NCBI GenBank assembly: GCA_014529385.2
Contig: CM043963.1
Coordinates: forward strand, 71,006,412 to 71,070,411
Source of the DNA: Adiantum capillus-veneris
Taxonomy: Eukaryota; Streptophyta; Polypodiopsida; Polypodiales; Pteridaceae
Length of the DNA: 64,000 nt
Direction: 5' to 3'
Below the pieces are notes generated by a model. The model worked only from the letters and a program-made list of their open reading frames with translations. It ran no database searches and was not told the origin of the DNA. Numbering within the stretch: the stretch's first letter is position 1; every line of letters starts with the position of its first letter. Position numbers and translations under genes: made by a program. This document shows, one piece after another, positions 10,428 to 20,339 of this stretch.

Positions 10428-10904
10428 CTATTTGTGCAATATCCATTTTGCAAAGAGGACTGTCATCCATGGTTGTGTCCTTGAACAACTGAAAATCATC
10501 GGATAGTTTTGTGTTGTTTTCGTTAAATGCAGGTAGAGAAGAACTTTTCTCAGCATTGATTTTTGTGAAGGAATGATCATGTTAGACTCTTGACGGACTA
10601 ATCTCATGGAAAGTGGAATTAAGATGATTATTGCGAAATCACCCCCATGCTCTGTGTATGTAGTTGTGAATGCCCAGAACTTGGAAATCACTGGAATCCT
10701 TACCATGCAAATTGGGCAGGTGCACTTGGAATTGGTGTTGTATAGTATTCTAAAGGAAAATGTGTGATACTTATGTTGGCATTCCAACCAGAAAACTTCT
10801 GCCATGAGGTTAATTGATAGGGGTTTTCCACATGCAGCACATTTGTCACAATTATGCACAACCACTTTCAAAAAAGAGGCCCTTGTAGGTGGTGAAGTCA
10901 CCAT
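10428..10904 (-). pseudogene. small protein fragment with RING-like Cys/His pattern
   Basis: The 158-codon frame starts with ATG at 10904. Cys/His ligands appear as CDKCAACGKP (residues 19-28), then ECQHKYH (41-47) and CTCPICM (59-65), which resembles a RING or related zinc finger of the C-x2-C, C-x-H-x2-H, C-x2-C type, with some ligands missing. The remaining 90 residues show no recognised domain. No function is assigned. It lies in a zone of decayed minus-strand fragments. Confidence 0.35.
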
Positions 10905-11039
10905 GAAGACTCTACTTTCGTGCTACATATATTGACTTTTTGTATCCATGAATGCTTTTTGAGACGTCAAGAACCGTGATTCACATTCCAAAGCAGTCTT
11001 GCTCTCTTGCCAACCATAGTATAGACAACAACATAGAAC

Positions 11040-11910
11040 TTAATGCTTGGTTGCACTTAAATGCACTTTAATGTTGCTACCCAACTTATTCTTACCAATT
11101 TAAAGAAGACTGTAGAATTCTTGGCAAGCACTTTTGAAACACCTACATAGCACTTTCTGTGCACTTTATTACTTCCAAGCACTTCTATGAACTTTTTAAC
11201 AAACATTGAGCACTACAAAGCACCTCTAAGCAGTTGCTACATTTCTTTTTCACCACTTTCTAATCACCTCATGACACTTTATAGCTCTTTCTAAGCACTT
11301 CAAAGTATTTTATAAGAATCATCAACCATTGTAAAGCACTTCTAAGCAATTGCTACACCCCATTTTGTACATTTGCTAAGAACTTTCTAGTCCCCCCATA
11401 GAACTTTGAGGCTCTTCCTAAGCACTTTGGTTGTTTCTAAGCACTTCTAGTCACTTTCTTAGCACTTTATTAGCACCATTGAGGAATATGAAGGACTTCT
11501 AAGCATTGTTAACCACTTGCTGAGAAGTTTTGAATGACCTCATAACCACTTTGAAACTCTTTCTATGCACTTCTAAGCACCATTGAGCACTACGAAACTC
11601 TTCTAAGAAGTTCCTAACCATTTGCTAAGCAGTTTCTAACCACTTACTAACAGTTTCCAATGACCTTGTAAGCACTTTGAAGATCTTTCTATGCACTTAT
11701 AAGCACTTTCTAAGCACCATTCAACACTTCTAAGGAGGTGCTTCAGTCTAAATCATAGGCTAGGGAGTCACCTCTTAGCACTTTTGAGCTATGCCTAAGC
11801 ACTTCTAAGCATTTTCTAAGCTCAATTGAGTAGTATGAGTCACTTCTCAATACTATCAAAGCACAATGAAGCTGTATCTAAGCACTTTCTATACACCTTA
11901 TTTAGCATGA
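11040..11910. repeat. degenerate array of TAAGCACTT words
   Basis: The words TAAGCACTT, TCTAAGCAC and GCACTTTCTAAGCA recur at intervals of about 10-40 bp over nearly 900 bp with many point changes. No ORF persists through it. Confidence 0.6.
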
Positions 11911-11914
11911 TAGC

Positions 11915-13162
11915 CACTCATGCATAGCTCAAGTAATTTCAGAGCAGTACTACAAGCACTTTTGTTGCACTTTGCACAACAAGCTCACCTACAAGGAGTT
12001 CAAATTTTCTTTCAGCCAGGCCAAATCACTATTTCCACCTACTCTCAACAACATTTTGGTGATGGATTTGATCTCTGCCTCCTTGCAGTCAACCTCTCTC
12101 CAATTAGAACTTGGTGATTTCTTGAGAATAACCAAATCCTTGTTTAGTTGCTCCAACTCAATGTAAAAGCCACTCTAAGTAGAGAAAAACCCTTCATTTT
12201 TGAGCCATTGGTCCCTCTTCTCATCCAGCTGTTGGAGCCTATACTTTCATCCCAACCAACTTCTTTTGCAGGTCATCCTTATTGACATTGTTCCCTTTGC
12301 CATGTCCAGTACAACCTATTGAATGTACATAGGCTTCTATACTGCCTTGCGTGCCTGCAACTTGCTTTTCGACATTGTCGGTATTGATGATAAAGTAATA
12401 TCCTTAGAGACAAATGGTTCTCTATTGATGAAGGCATAATCAGCACAAAACTTGTTGATCTTCCTCTCTAACCCCCATTTTTGCATCTTGCAATTATCAA
12501 GGATGGCTCCACCGAACCTTCTCCATGTAATCCAATGTGTCATCGGATCAGTCGATGATGCTTGACACCTCTCATACATGAATCCTCTTAAAAATTTTTC
12601 TAGAAGCTCACAATTGGATGTGGCCACATGATATACCTTTTGGTACAAAAGCTTGCACTCATTGACAAACTCATCCCTCACATGGTGAAGTGATAGCTTC
12701 TTGTTTTTCTTGTGTAAGCACTTGAAGACACTGAGAAAATCCTCATCAGGGGTATCTTCTTCTTTGAGATCTTTAAGCAACCTCCTATTTAGGCTAAGGC
12801 CATGCTCCTCATGTAGTTTTGCAACCAAGTAGAAGAATTAGGATAGGCACGGATACTCAAACACTGCAAGCACTAAAAAACATAGCTTGTTGAAAGACCA
12901 GCTATGCATCCCTTGCAACAATGGAAAACACAATGCAAAGTAGATGCATGCATACCTTTTCATGACTTTGTTGACACATTTGATTTGGATGCAGAATACT
13001 TGAGGCTGCTAGGCATCCCCTTTACCTCCAGTTTTGTTGAGTTGTGCAGGGCTTTGCTTTGCTAGCTCATTAGGTGGAGGGGTCTGATCTTCAAGTACAC
13101 ATTCTTGCATCGTGTTCTTGAAGGTCCTATGGATTGGTAAACCACGGGTAGGTGACCTCATA
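11915..13162 (-). pseudogene. unknown minus-strand protein-coding remnant
   Basis: The clearest part is a 163-codon frame (12828-12337) with charged helical sequence (EEHGLSLNRRLLKDLKEED near the start). Sequence with the same coding look continues in shifted frames toward 11920 (LQQLDEKRDQWLKNEG; then ELEQLNKDLVILKK). An upstream ATG frame at 13162 gives about 50 codons before a stop. I do not recognise the protein. It may be the internal region of an old minus-strand LTR element whose primer site is proposed at 14378-14396. No zinc knuckle, protease or RT motif is visible. Confidence 0.4.
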
Positions 13163-14377
13163 GAGAGGCATGTGCAAAGAAGGAAGAGAAGGGCTAATGC
13201 CTACAAAGTATCCCCTATACGTACAAGGTGCGAATGCAAAAACACAACATGCAGAAGTGACATGCATGGAGAGAAGCTCGACTAGAGATTAGGGTTTACC
13301 TTTCAAGTCTAGCAAAGCTCCTCAAGGAAGAAAACATTCCTAACATGAAGGAAGTTGGAAGTAGAGTTGTTCCTCAAGCGCACCCATGTGGGAAGATTCT
13401 TGTGGGAATGGGCATGCAAAAAACGGAAAGTGCAAGAATTACAACACGTCCCATTGTTACATGCAATAAGTGACCCAGCCCTCCCATACAATGAGTGGTA
13501 TAAAATTTAGTATTCAAACTAGTGGACCATTAAACTTTTCAAATTACCCTTTTATTTTTAACAAATCACATTTTTCCTTCCAAAGTAGTCTCTAGAGGTA
13601 CCCCCTAAAAAGTGGAATAATGGTACCACCAATACATGCTTTCACCCATTTTCCAAATCCCTAGTTATACAGTGATTTTTAGGGCACAAACAAAGGCAAA
13701 TTAGTGCACACACACTTAAAATTTGGCATACAAACTCTCAATTGGAGTGCACACAAACTTAATCTTAGTGCACAGAATCACATTTCAATCATTCAAGCAT
13801 GCATTTGGCAGGTCCACGATGCAAATTACCAAGAGAAATCACCACTTTCGGCACATACAATTCTAGAAAAAACTCGGCATTACAATGACATAAAAATGCA
13901 CAAAATAAAAAGCTCAAAACATCAAATTGACAACGGTTATCCATACTGCACATACCTTAATTCCATAGCACCATCCAAGTCCCGATTTCTCAATGGATAG
14001 GCCAGTTTTGTTGACGCTCCAAAGCCCTAATCCTTCATTCCAAAATCAAGCAATAGCTATGTGATTGGCACAAATCAACATTGTTACAATGCAATCCAAG
14101 CCTGTAATTATGAAAATATCAAAGAATACACTTCAAATGTAGTAGAGAATTAGTGTATAATCTAAAAAAATTAGTGCAATTCAAAAGGGATTAGTGAGAA
14201 ATTAGACTCATGTGTATGCACACAATTAAAGAGCTACGATATCATATTAGGTAAATTTGAGCACTACCATTTACAAAACCCCCAAGATCCAGAAACAAAA
14301 AACACACAAATGAAAAGAAATTAGTGAGGGAACCTATTCATTTATGCCATGATTACACTAGCATAGTCCATCAATCC
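13163..14377. other. non-coding, AT-rich; possible leader of an old minus-strand element
   Basis: The word ATTAGTG recurs (for example at about 13699, 14149, 14171 and 14190) without a fixed period. No ORF, RNA gene or clear repeat boundary. Confidence 0.35.
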
Positions 14378-14396
14378 TCGGCAATGAAGCCAAATG
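14378..14396 (-). promoter_or_regulatory. decayed tRNA-Asp-type primer binding site (PBS)
   Basis: On the minus strand, directly after an LTR-like end CCCCAACA, the sequence TTTGGCTTCATTGCCGAGGA matches the tRNA-Asp PBS TGGCGCCGTTGCCGGGGA except for four changes, three of them C/G to T/A transitions. An intact version of this site occurs at 34705-34722 in element N2. Confidence 0.4.
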
Positions 14397-15052
14397 TTGG
14401 GGGTACCATCGCAGCATAGCTCCAACGACCAACATATAAATGTCAGTCTGGAGTGATCAGCTACTCATCTAGGGTATGGAAACTTACACAAGATTAGTGA
14501 GCTTATCATGACAAAACGAACGGTTGACTCTATGAGGTGAGCTTCTCGGCCTATGAAGGAGCTAAGACACAAATTTGGCAATCTCAAAATCCACTTCTCA
14601 TCACCTAGGTCAACTCAATCACACACACTAGTCACAAGCGCACACACATAGATCTACCAAGCAACTATCCTCCAATCAAGCCTACTTTCACACACAAAGA
14701 ATAGAGGAAAATCACACAAGATTGGATATCAATTGACCCGTAATTAGTAAGATATAACTAATCAAGACATCAAGGATAATCAACATAGATTAAAAGAGGC
14801 ATAGTGAATGAGAATTAAAATCATTGGCTAGTATTAATTAGCTCACATGACAAAGGAGAACCTCAAGGAATCCATAACACCACACCACATGAGCTCTCAC
14901 TAGAGGTTCTCTCAACAAATGAGGCTGAGAAACCTCATTCCACAGTGCCTTATATACCTAGGGTTAAAATGTGAAATTTTTGGGTATACAAGGTCATTGG
15001 ACCTCCACAACATATTGTTTAACACCCTAGGCACACTAGTTGATTTATTATT
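14397..15052 (-). repeat. possible old LTR (minus orientation), interrupted by the Copia element
   Basis: It ends CCAACA beside the PBS-like site. About 555 bp upstream on the minus strand is a TATA-like GGTATATAAGG (about 14950-14960), a suitable promoter position. The other end would lie at or beyond the Copia insertion. No second copy is visible in the window, so this is tentative. Confidence 0.3.
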
Positions 15053-15279
15053 TGTTGGAATTAGGGTTGCATAGAAACACACACAGCTTGGAGAAGACGA
15101 AGGAAGATCAAGGCACACAATAGAGAGTGTATTACTTAGTGTGCAATGAAAAGATAGATAGCCCTAGAGTGATGGGCGTATATACAATGCACGGGGGGAA
15201 AAACCTCCTAAAGAGGGAAAAAATGCCCCGGCAGTCCTAATGTGCTCACACACATCACTACCACATGTATATGGTAGCA
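15053..15279 (-). repeat. Copia 3' LTR
   Basis: On the minus strand it starts TGCTACCATATACATG and ends TTCCAACA. It is the copy downstream of RNase H. The polypurine tract abuts it at 15280-15291. Confidence 0.9.
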
Positions 15280-15291
15280 AATCCCCCCTGG
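15280..15291 (-). promoter_or_regulatory. Copia polypurine tract
   Basis: Minus-strand CCAGGGGGGATT lies directly before the 3' LTR, where plus-strand DNA synthesis is primed. Confidence 0.7.
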
Positions 15292-15329
15292 AGTGATGCG
15301 GTGAACGAGAGTTGGCACATGAGTAAAGG

Positions 15330-16673
15330 GAAGTGCCATGCCCTAAGGACAGGATCAATCCACAAAGGGGAGTAATCCCAAAGCTTTGTGGAAAGCTTCA
15401 AGCTTCTCACGAGACAATGCCTTTGTGAAAAGATCTGCAAGGTTGTCCTCGCACATAAGCCAAGGTGAGCTCTCCTACTGTCTGAGAGCCTCTCCCTGAC
15501 ATAGCGGTAATGCACCTCAATTTGCTTTGTGCGAGCATGAAAAACTGGGTTCCTCGCAACTGCCAATGCACTCTGACTGTCAGTGTAGATAGTGTTGGCA
15601 GTGTCCTATCCAACACCCAAATCAGCCATAAGGCGTCTGAGCCATACACACTCAACCGTAGCTGTGAAGACTGCCCTGTACTCAGCCTCACAACTTGAAG
15701 TGGCCACAGTAGGTTGCTTCATGCTCAACCATGATATACGTGAACTGCCAAGCATGAAACAAAAACCACTTATGGACACTCGCATGTCAAAACAACCAGC
15801 CCAATCTGAGTCCGAAAAAGCATGTAAATCTGGCGGCAATGAGTCCCCCCTTGGGATAAAACAAGCCAAGATGTAAAGTGCCACTAAGGTAGCGGAAAAT
15901 CCTCTTGACAGCCTGCCAATGCTTAGACCCTGGGCTATGCATAAATCTGTTGACCTGTGAGACTGCAAACTGAATATCTGGCCTCGTGTTGCATACATAA
16001 ATGAGGCAGCCAATAGAAGTTTGGTAAAGAGTGACATCAGCAGGATCGCCAGCATCATGTAGACTGAACTTCAAACCTGTTTCCATGGGAGTGGCAATAG
16101 GTTTGCAATCCTCAAGTCCAAACTTACATAGCAATGTCTCTATGTAACTTTTCTGACACAAGGCAATACCACCATCACACTGCTTAAACTGTATACCCAA
16201 GTAATGATGCAATAGCCCCAAATCTTTCATCTTGAAAGTAGCATTCAAATCAGCCTTAAATTCAGCAATATGTCTCTCATTTGCTCCAGTGATCAGCAAA
16301 TCATCAACATAAAGAACCACAATGAGAAGTACATCACCCTCACGCTTTACATACAATGTGCTTTCTGTTGGACTGTGACGAAAGCCTTGTTTGACCAAAT
16401 GAGTGTCAGCTTTCTCATACCAAGCAGGAGGAGATTTCTTCAACCCATACAAAGCCTTCTTACATCTGCACACTTTGTCCTCTTGTTCTTTTATGACAAA
16501 ACCGCGAGGCTACGTTACATAAACTTCCTCAAATATGTCACCATTCAAGAAAGCAGTAACAATGTCTGATTGATGTACATCCCAACCAAAATGAGCTGCC
16601 AATGCACATAGAAAACGCACAGTAGTCATACGACAAGTGGGAGCAAAAGTCTCTTCATAATCTATGCCTTTTT
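15330..16673 (-). pseudogene. Copia pol, C-terminal RT and RNase H
   Basis: The piece 16473-15787 holds ALYGLKKSPPAWYEK, the RT catalytic motif YVDDLLITG (intact) and LHHYLGIQF. The next piece (16058-15606) is in a different frame and holds the RNase H motifs SDWAGCFD and SSCEAEYRA. A further piece (about 15600-15340) has DSQSALAVA followed by KHIEVHY-like sequence (here KQIEVHYRYVRERL). At least two frameshifts and a TAG at 16510-16512 break it. The original was one polyprotein with the upstream gag and integrase. Confidence 0.85.
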
Positions 16674-16674
16674 G

Positions 16675-17472
16675 CTATGCATAACCCTTTGCAACAAGTC
16701 GAGCCTTATGGCAATCAATCTCACCATCCGGCTTGCGTTTCAACTTGTAAACCCACTTCGTACCAATGGCCTTTTTGCCAGGAGGCAAATCACATAAAGT
16801 CCATGTGTCATTTTTTATAAGTGCATCATATTCTGATTGCATGGCAGCCATCCAATTTTCTGAACTCTGTGCTTCATCAAAGGATAGAGGCTCCTCAACA
16901 TCATGTAAGCTAGACACTGCCAAAGCATAACAATCTGATGCATAAGATGCATGGCGAGAGCCTGAACGAGTACGACTAGACAAAGGTGCATCCAATTTAC
17001 TGTCACGCAAAGTGTGCACCAGCCATTTTGGCATACCTCTAGCCTGCTCATTCTCATCCCTCTCCTCATCAAGTACATCATGTACATCTGCGTCAGTAAT
17101 AGGCTGATCTAAAACATTTTCAGAAATTCCCATAGGCTGTACATTTGCCTCATTGGAACTTACATTTGTATTTCCACCACTGAAAAGAGGCAACAAAATG
17201 TCATAAATGTCTTGTGAGCTTACATTATTGTCTCTAGTACATGACAGCAAGGGCTGAACAGAATCTTCCACAAACACTACATCCCGAGAAACCAGAATAT
17301 GTTTTGTTTGCGGATGATACAACCTGTAACCTTTGCTTTCAGCACTATAACCAACAAAAATACATTTGACAACCTTATCATCCAATTCTTTGCGCTGCAC
17401 TTGTGGCACCAAAGCATATGCCAAACAACCAAAAACACGCATGTGCTCAATAGAAGGCTTTCTATGCTTCAT
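16675..17472 (-). pseudogene. Copia pol, integrase C-terminus and RT N-terminus
   Basis: It starts with the Copia integrase tail (HMRVFGCLAYA, KCIFVGYSAESKGYRLY) and runs into the RT start (WMAAMQSEYDALIKNDTW, GTKWVYKLKRKPDGEIDCHK). It ends at a TAG where the family normally has Gln, and RT continues in the same frame past the stop. Joined to the previous piece by a frameshift near 17470. Confidence 0.85.
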
Positions 17473-18904
17473 ATGGAGTAATAGACTGCAAAGATTTCAT
17501 AGGACACCTGTTAAGTACATAAGTGGCACACATGATGGACTCAAGCCAAAAAGAATGCGGCAAAGCTTGACTTTTGACCATAGATTGTGCCATTTCCGTA
17601 AGTGACCTATTTTTCCTCTCAGCAACACCATTTTGATGAGGTGTATAAAGCACTGTACATTGGCGTTTTATCCCACGACTAGCCAGAAATGCATTAAATT
17701 CATGAGACATATACTCCCCCCCTCGATCAGAATGGAGGATGCCCATAGTACATTTCGAGACATTTTCAGCCATAGCTAGAAATTGTTTGAAGCACATAAA
17801 AACTTCGTACTTCGCTTTAAGCGGAAATACCCATGCATGCCTGGAGTAATCATCAATGAAAGTCACGAAGTATAGGTAATTGCCCAAGGATGGAGTTTGC
17901 ATGGGCCCACAAACATCACTATGCACAAGCTGCAACCTGCATGTGGCCCGAACTGAACCATCCTTTGGAAATTTAGAACGCTGCATCTTACCCAAAATAC
18001 AGCCTTCACAAACATGTTTCACATGTTCTTCAAGAGGCGGCAAAGAAGCAACCATATCAGATTTCTGCAAACGCAGCAAACTAGCAAAATTCAGATGACC
18101 AAAATGTGCATGCCAAAGTTTTGCATCTGAAATAGCCCTTGAATCTGCAACAGCATTTGAAAAATTTTGTCCATACTTGTCATACAAAGTGAGCTTATAC
18201 AGCCCACGGCACAAAAGGCCAGATGCAACAATTTCATCACCAAAAATGAGATCATGAACTGGACATTTGTCATCCACAAATTTGACTACAAGTCCAAGTC
18301 TAGCAAGTGCAGATACAGATAAGAGATTCTTCTTGATCCCAGGTACATAAAGTGCATCAACAAGTGTGAAGGAACTGCCATTAGCAGCAGCGAGCACAAT
18401 CTTTCCAACTCCCTGAACTAGATAAGAGGCGTTGTTGGCACAAGTGACTGAATTTCCATGAGGGACAGAATCGAGAGAGGTAAACAATTCTCGATGTGAG
18501 GTAATGTGCTTTGTAGCACCACTATCAAAATACCACACATGTGAATCTGCAGCAACAACTGATAAGCATGCATCATGGATAACAGGATTGTGAGTGCACT
18601 CTACACTAAAAGCCCATTCTGCATCAACATCAGCAACACAGTCTCCTTTCACAAAAGACTCAACAATGGTTTCATTTGTAGTGGAACCAGCATTTGCAGT
18701 GGAACCACCCTCTACGCTAAAAGCCCATTCTGCATCAACATCAGCAACACAGTCTCCTTTCATAGAAGACTCAACAATGGTTGCATTTGTAGTGGAACTA
18801 GCATTTGCAGTGGAACCATCCTCTTTCTTCTTAGCCTCTTTGGCCTTCAACTTAGGACACGACTTGATCAAGTGATCATTGGCTTTACAATAATGGCAAC
18901 GCAT
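17462..18904 (-). pseudogene. Copia gag zinc knuckle, protease and integrase core
   Basis: This is the longest open piece (480 codons). Residues 3-15 are a CX2CX4HX4C zinc knuckle (CHYCKANDHLIKSC). The aspartic protease motif is WYFDSGATKHIT. GAG-pre-integrase follows (LWHAHFGHLN, then CEGCILGKMQRSKFP), then the integrase DDE core (HSDVCGPM, FIDDYSRHAWVF, HSDRGGEY, TPHQNGVAERKNRSL). All visible catalytic residues are kept, although neighbouring pieces are broken. A 37-residue unit is duplicated before the protease (see 18600-18821). Confidence 0.9.
18600..18821 (-). repeat. 111-bp tandem duplication within Copia gag-protease linker
   Basis: Two adjacent 111-bp units differ at only a few bases and encode 37-residue units containing KGDCVADVDAEWAFSVE. 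The duplication keeps the frame. Confidence 0.85.
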
Positions 18905-19048
18905 ATTATTTTTGCCCTTATCACCAGAATTTCCAGACGAATTGCTGCCAGTAGAAGCATTAGGAACATAATTTTTGCCACTTGCAGCAGAACCATAAGA
19001 AGTGGTTGCATTGTTGTTACCACCCTTTCTTTGAGAAGCAATAAAAGC

Positions 19049-19700
19049 CTATTCAACTGCACGTTAGTACTGTTTTTTTATGGAAAGTGAGTCTTGCAAC
19101 AGCAGTGTGCATAATGCATCAAACTTGACAACTTCTGGATTTCCTTGGGTCATAAGTCTCCAAGTACTAGCAAAAGTTTGGTAAGAATCTGGTAAGGCAT
19201 CAAGAACAGTCTGCACAAGGGAACTGTCTGAAATAACTTCACCTACAGAAATAAGTTGCTCATTGATATCCTTGACACTAGCAAGGAAAGTGTCCATAGC
19301 AAAGCAATTTTAGCCTCATTGCAGCTTGCATAAAGACCTGCTAGAATATCCGAAGCCTGTTTTGCAAATTTTGCTGAACGGATGTGAGGAACAATGGTGC
19401 GCTTCACAGACAATGCAATCAATGCATGAGCCTGCGCATCCTTAAATGCCAACGAGCTTGTTCTGCCATAGGCAAAACAACTCTAACAGCTGCAATCCTT
19501 GCAGCAAGACCTGCAACATCCTCAACATCGCCTACATCCTCAGAACCAGGATGTACATCAATGCCCTGCACAATGTTCCAGACACCCTTTGACACAAGAA
19601 CATGTTGCATCATATAAGCCCACATAGGGTAGTTGTCCCCATCCAACCTGTCCTCAGCAGCAAACATCTTGAACACATCTGTGTTGTTGTTGTCAGCCAT
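19049..19700 (-). pseudogene. Copia gag
   Basis: Starts with ATG at 19700 (MADNNNTDVFKMF, then RLDGDNYPMWAYMM, the usual Copia gag opening). It continues in a second frame (AHALIALSVKRTI) and a third (MDTFLASVKDINEQL, then LDALPDSYQTFAS). Frameshifts lie near 19450 and 19300; stops TAA at 19064-19066 and TAG at 19049-19051 precede the zinc-knuckle frame. Gag would form the cytoplasmic particle. Confidence 0.85.
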
Positions 19701-20030
19701 GGTAAATGCGGCACCTGATGTGAAAACTACTCAAAAATAGGAGAAACGGAGCGGGAACAACACGTGCTATATAGCACAAACCGTAGATTGTTATGCAAAA
19801 AATGGCATTGACAAAAATTCTGCACAAAATGACGAAATAGCCTGTGCAGTATTTCCTGTAGTGGAAACGGAGGCTGAAATGAGCCCAAATAAAAATTCTG
19901 AGCAAACCAAGCTCTTCGAGCTTGCCCGAACTATTTGTCGACCTGCGAACGCTCGCCAAAGCTCACTGAAATCGGAGAACGTGAGCAGGCATGTACTGGA
20001 GCAGCTGGCGACTGAGCCCAGGAGGACGCA

Positions 20031-20047
20031 ACCTGCTCTAATACCGA
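20031..20047 (-). promoter_or_regulatory. Copia primer binding site, initiator tRNA-Met type
   Basis: Minus-strand CGGTATTAGAGCAGGT lies one base inside the 5' LTR. It matches the usual Copia site TGGTATCAGAGC with two changes. Confidence 0.75.
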
Positions 20048-20048
20048 T

Positions 20049-20275
20049 TGTTGGAATTAAGGTTGCAGAGAAACACACACAGCTTGGAGAAGACGAAGGA
20101 AGCTCAAGGCACACAATAGAGAGTGTATTACTTAGCGTGCAATGGAAAGATAGATAGCCCTAGAGTGATGGGCGTATATAAAATGCACGGGGGAAAAAAC
20201 CTCCTAAAGAGAGAAAAAATGCCCCGGTGGTCCTAGTGTGTTCACACACATCACTACCACATGTATATGGTAACA
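20049..20275 (-). repeat. Copia 5' LTR
   Basis: Minus-strand start TGTTACCATATACATG and end CCAACA. Same length as the 3' LTR. Confidence 0.9.
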
Positions 20276-20339
20276 TTCTTTACAACTTAAACCTCTCATT
20301 GAGCCCACAACACATCACAATGGCAATTGCCACAATGGT

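Larger units (their letters stand above)
15053..20275 (-). mobile_element. Copia LTR retrotransposon, full length but inactive
   Basis: Two 227-bp LTRs (15053-15279 and 20049-20275) flank gag, protease, integrase, RT and RNase H in the Copia order (integrase before RT). By eye the LTRs differ at about 13 positions, so the insertion is not recent. Flanking 5-mers are TTATT and TTCTT, an imperfect target duplication. Each reading frame carries stops or frameshifts. A second, truncated member of the same family lies at 27145-27778. Confidence 0.92.

Noticed and set aside
18575-19090. Plus-strand 171-codon frame
   Set aside because: Antisense shadow of Copia gag and its 111-bp duplication.
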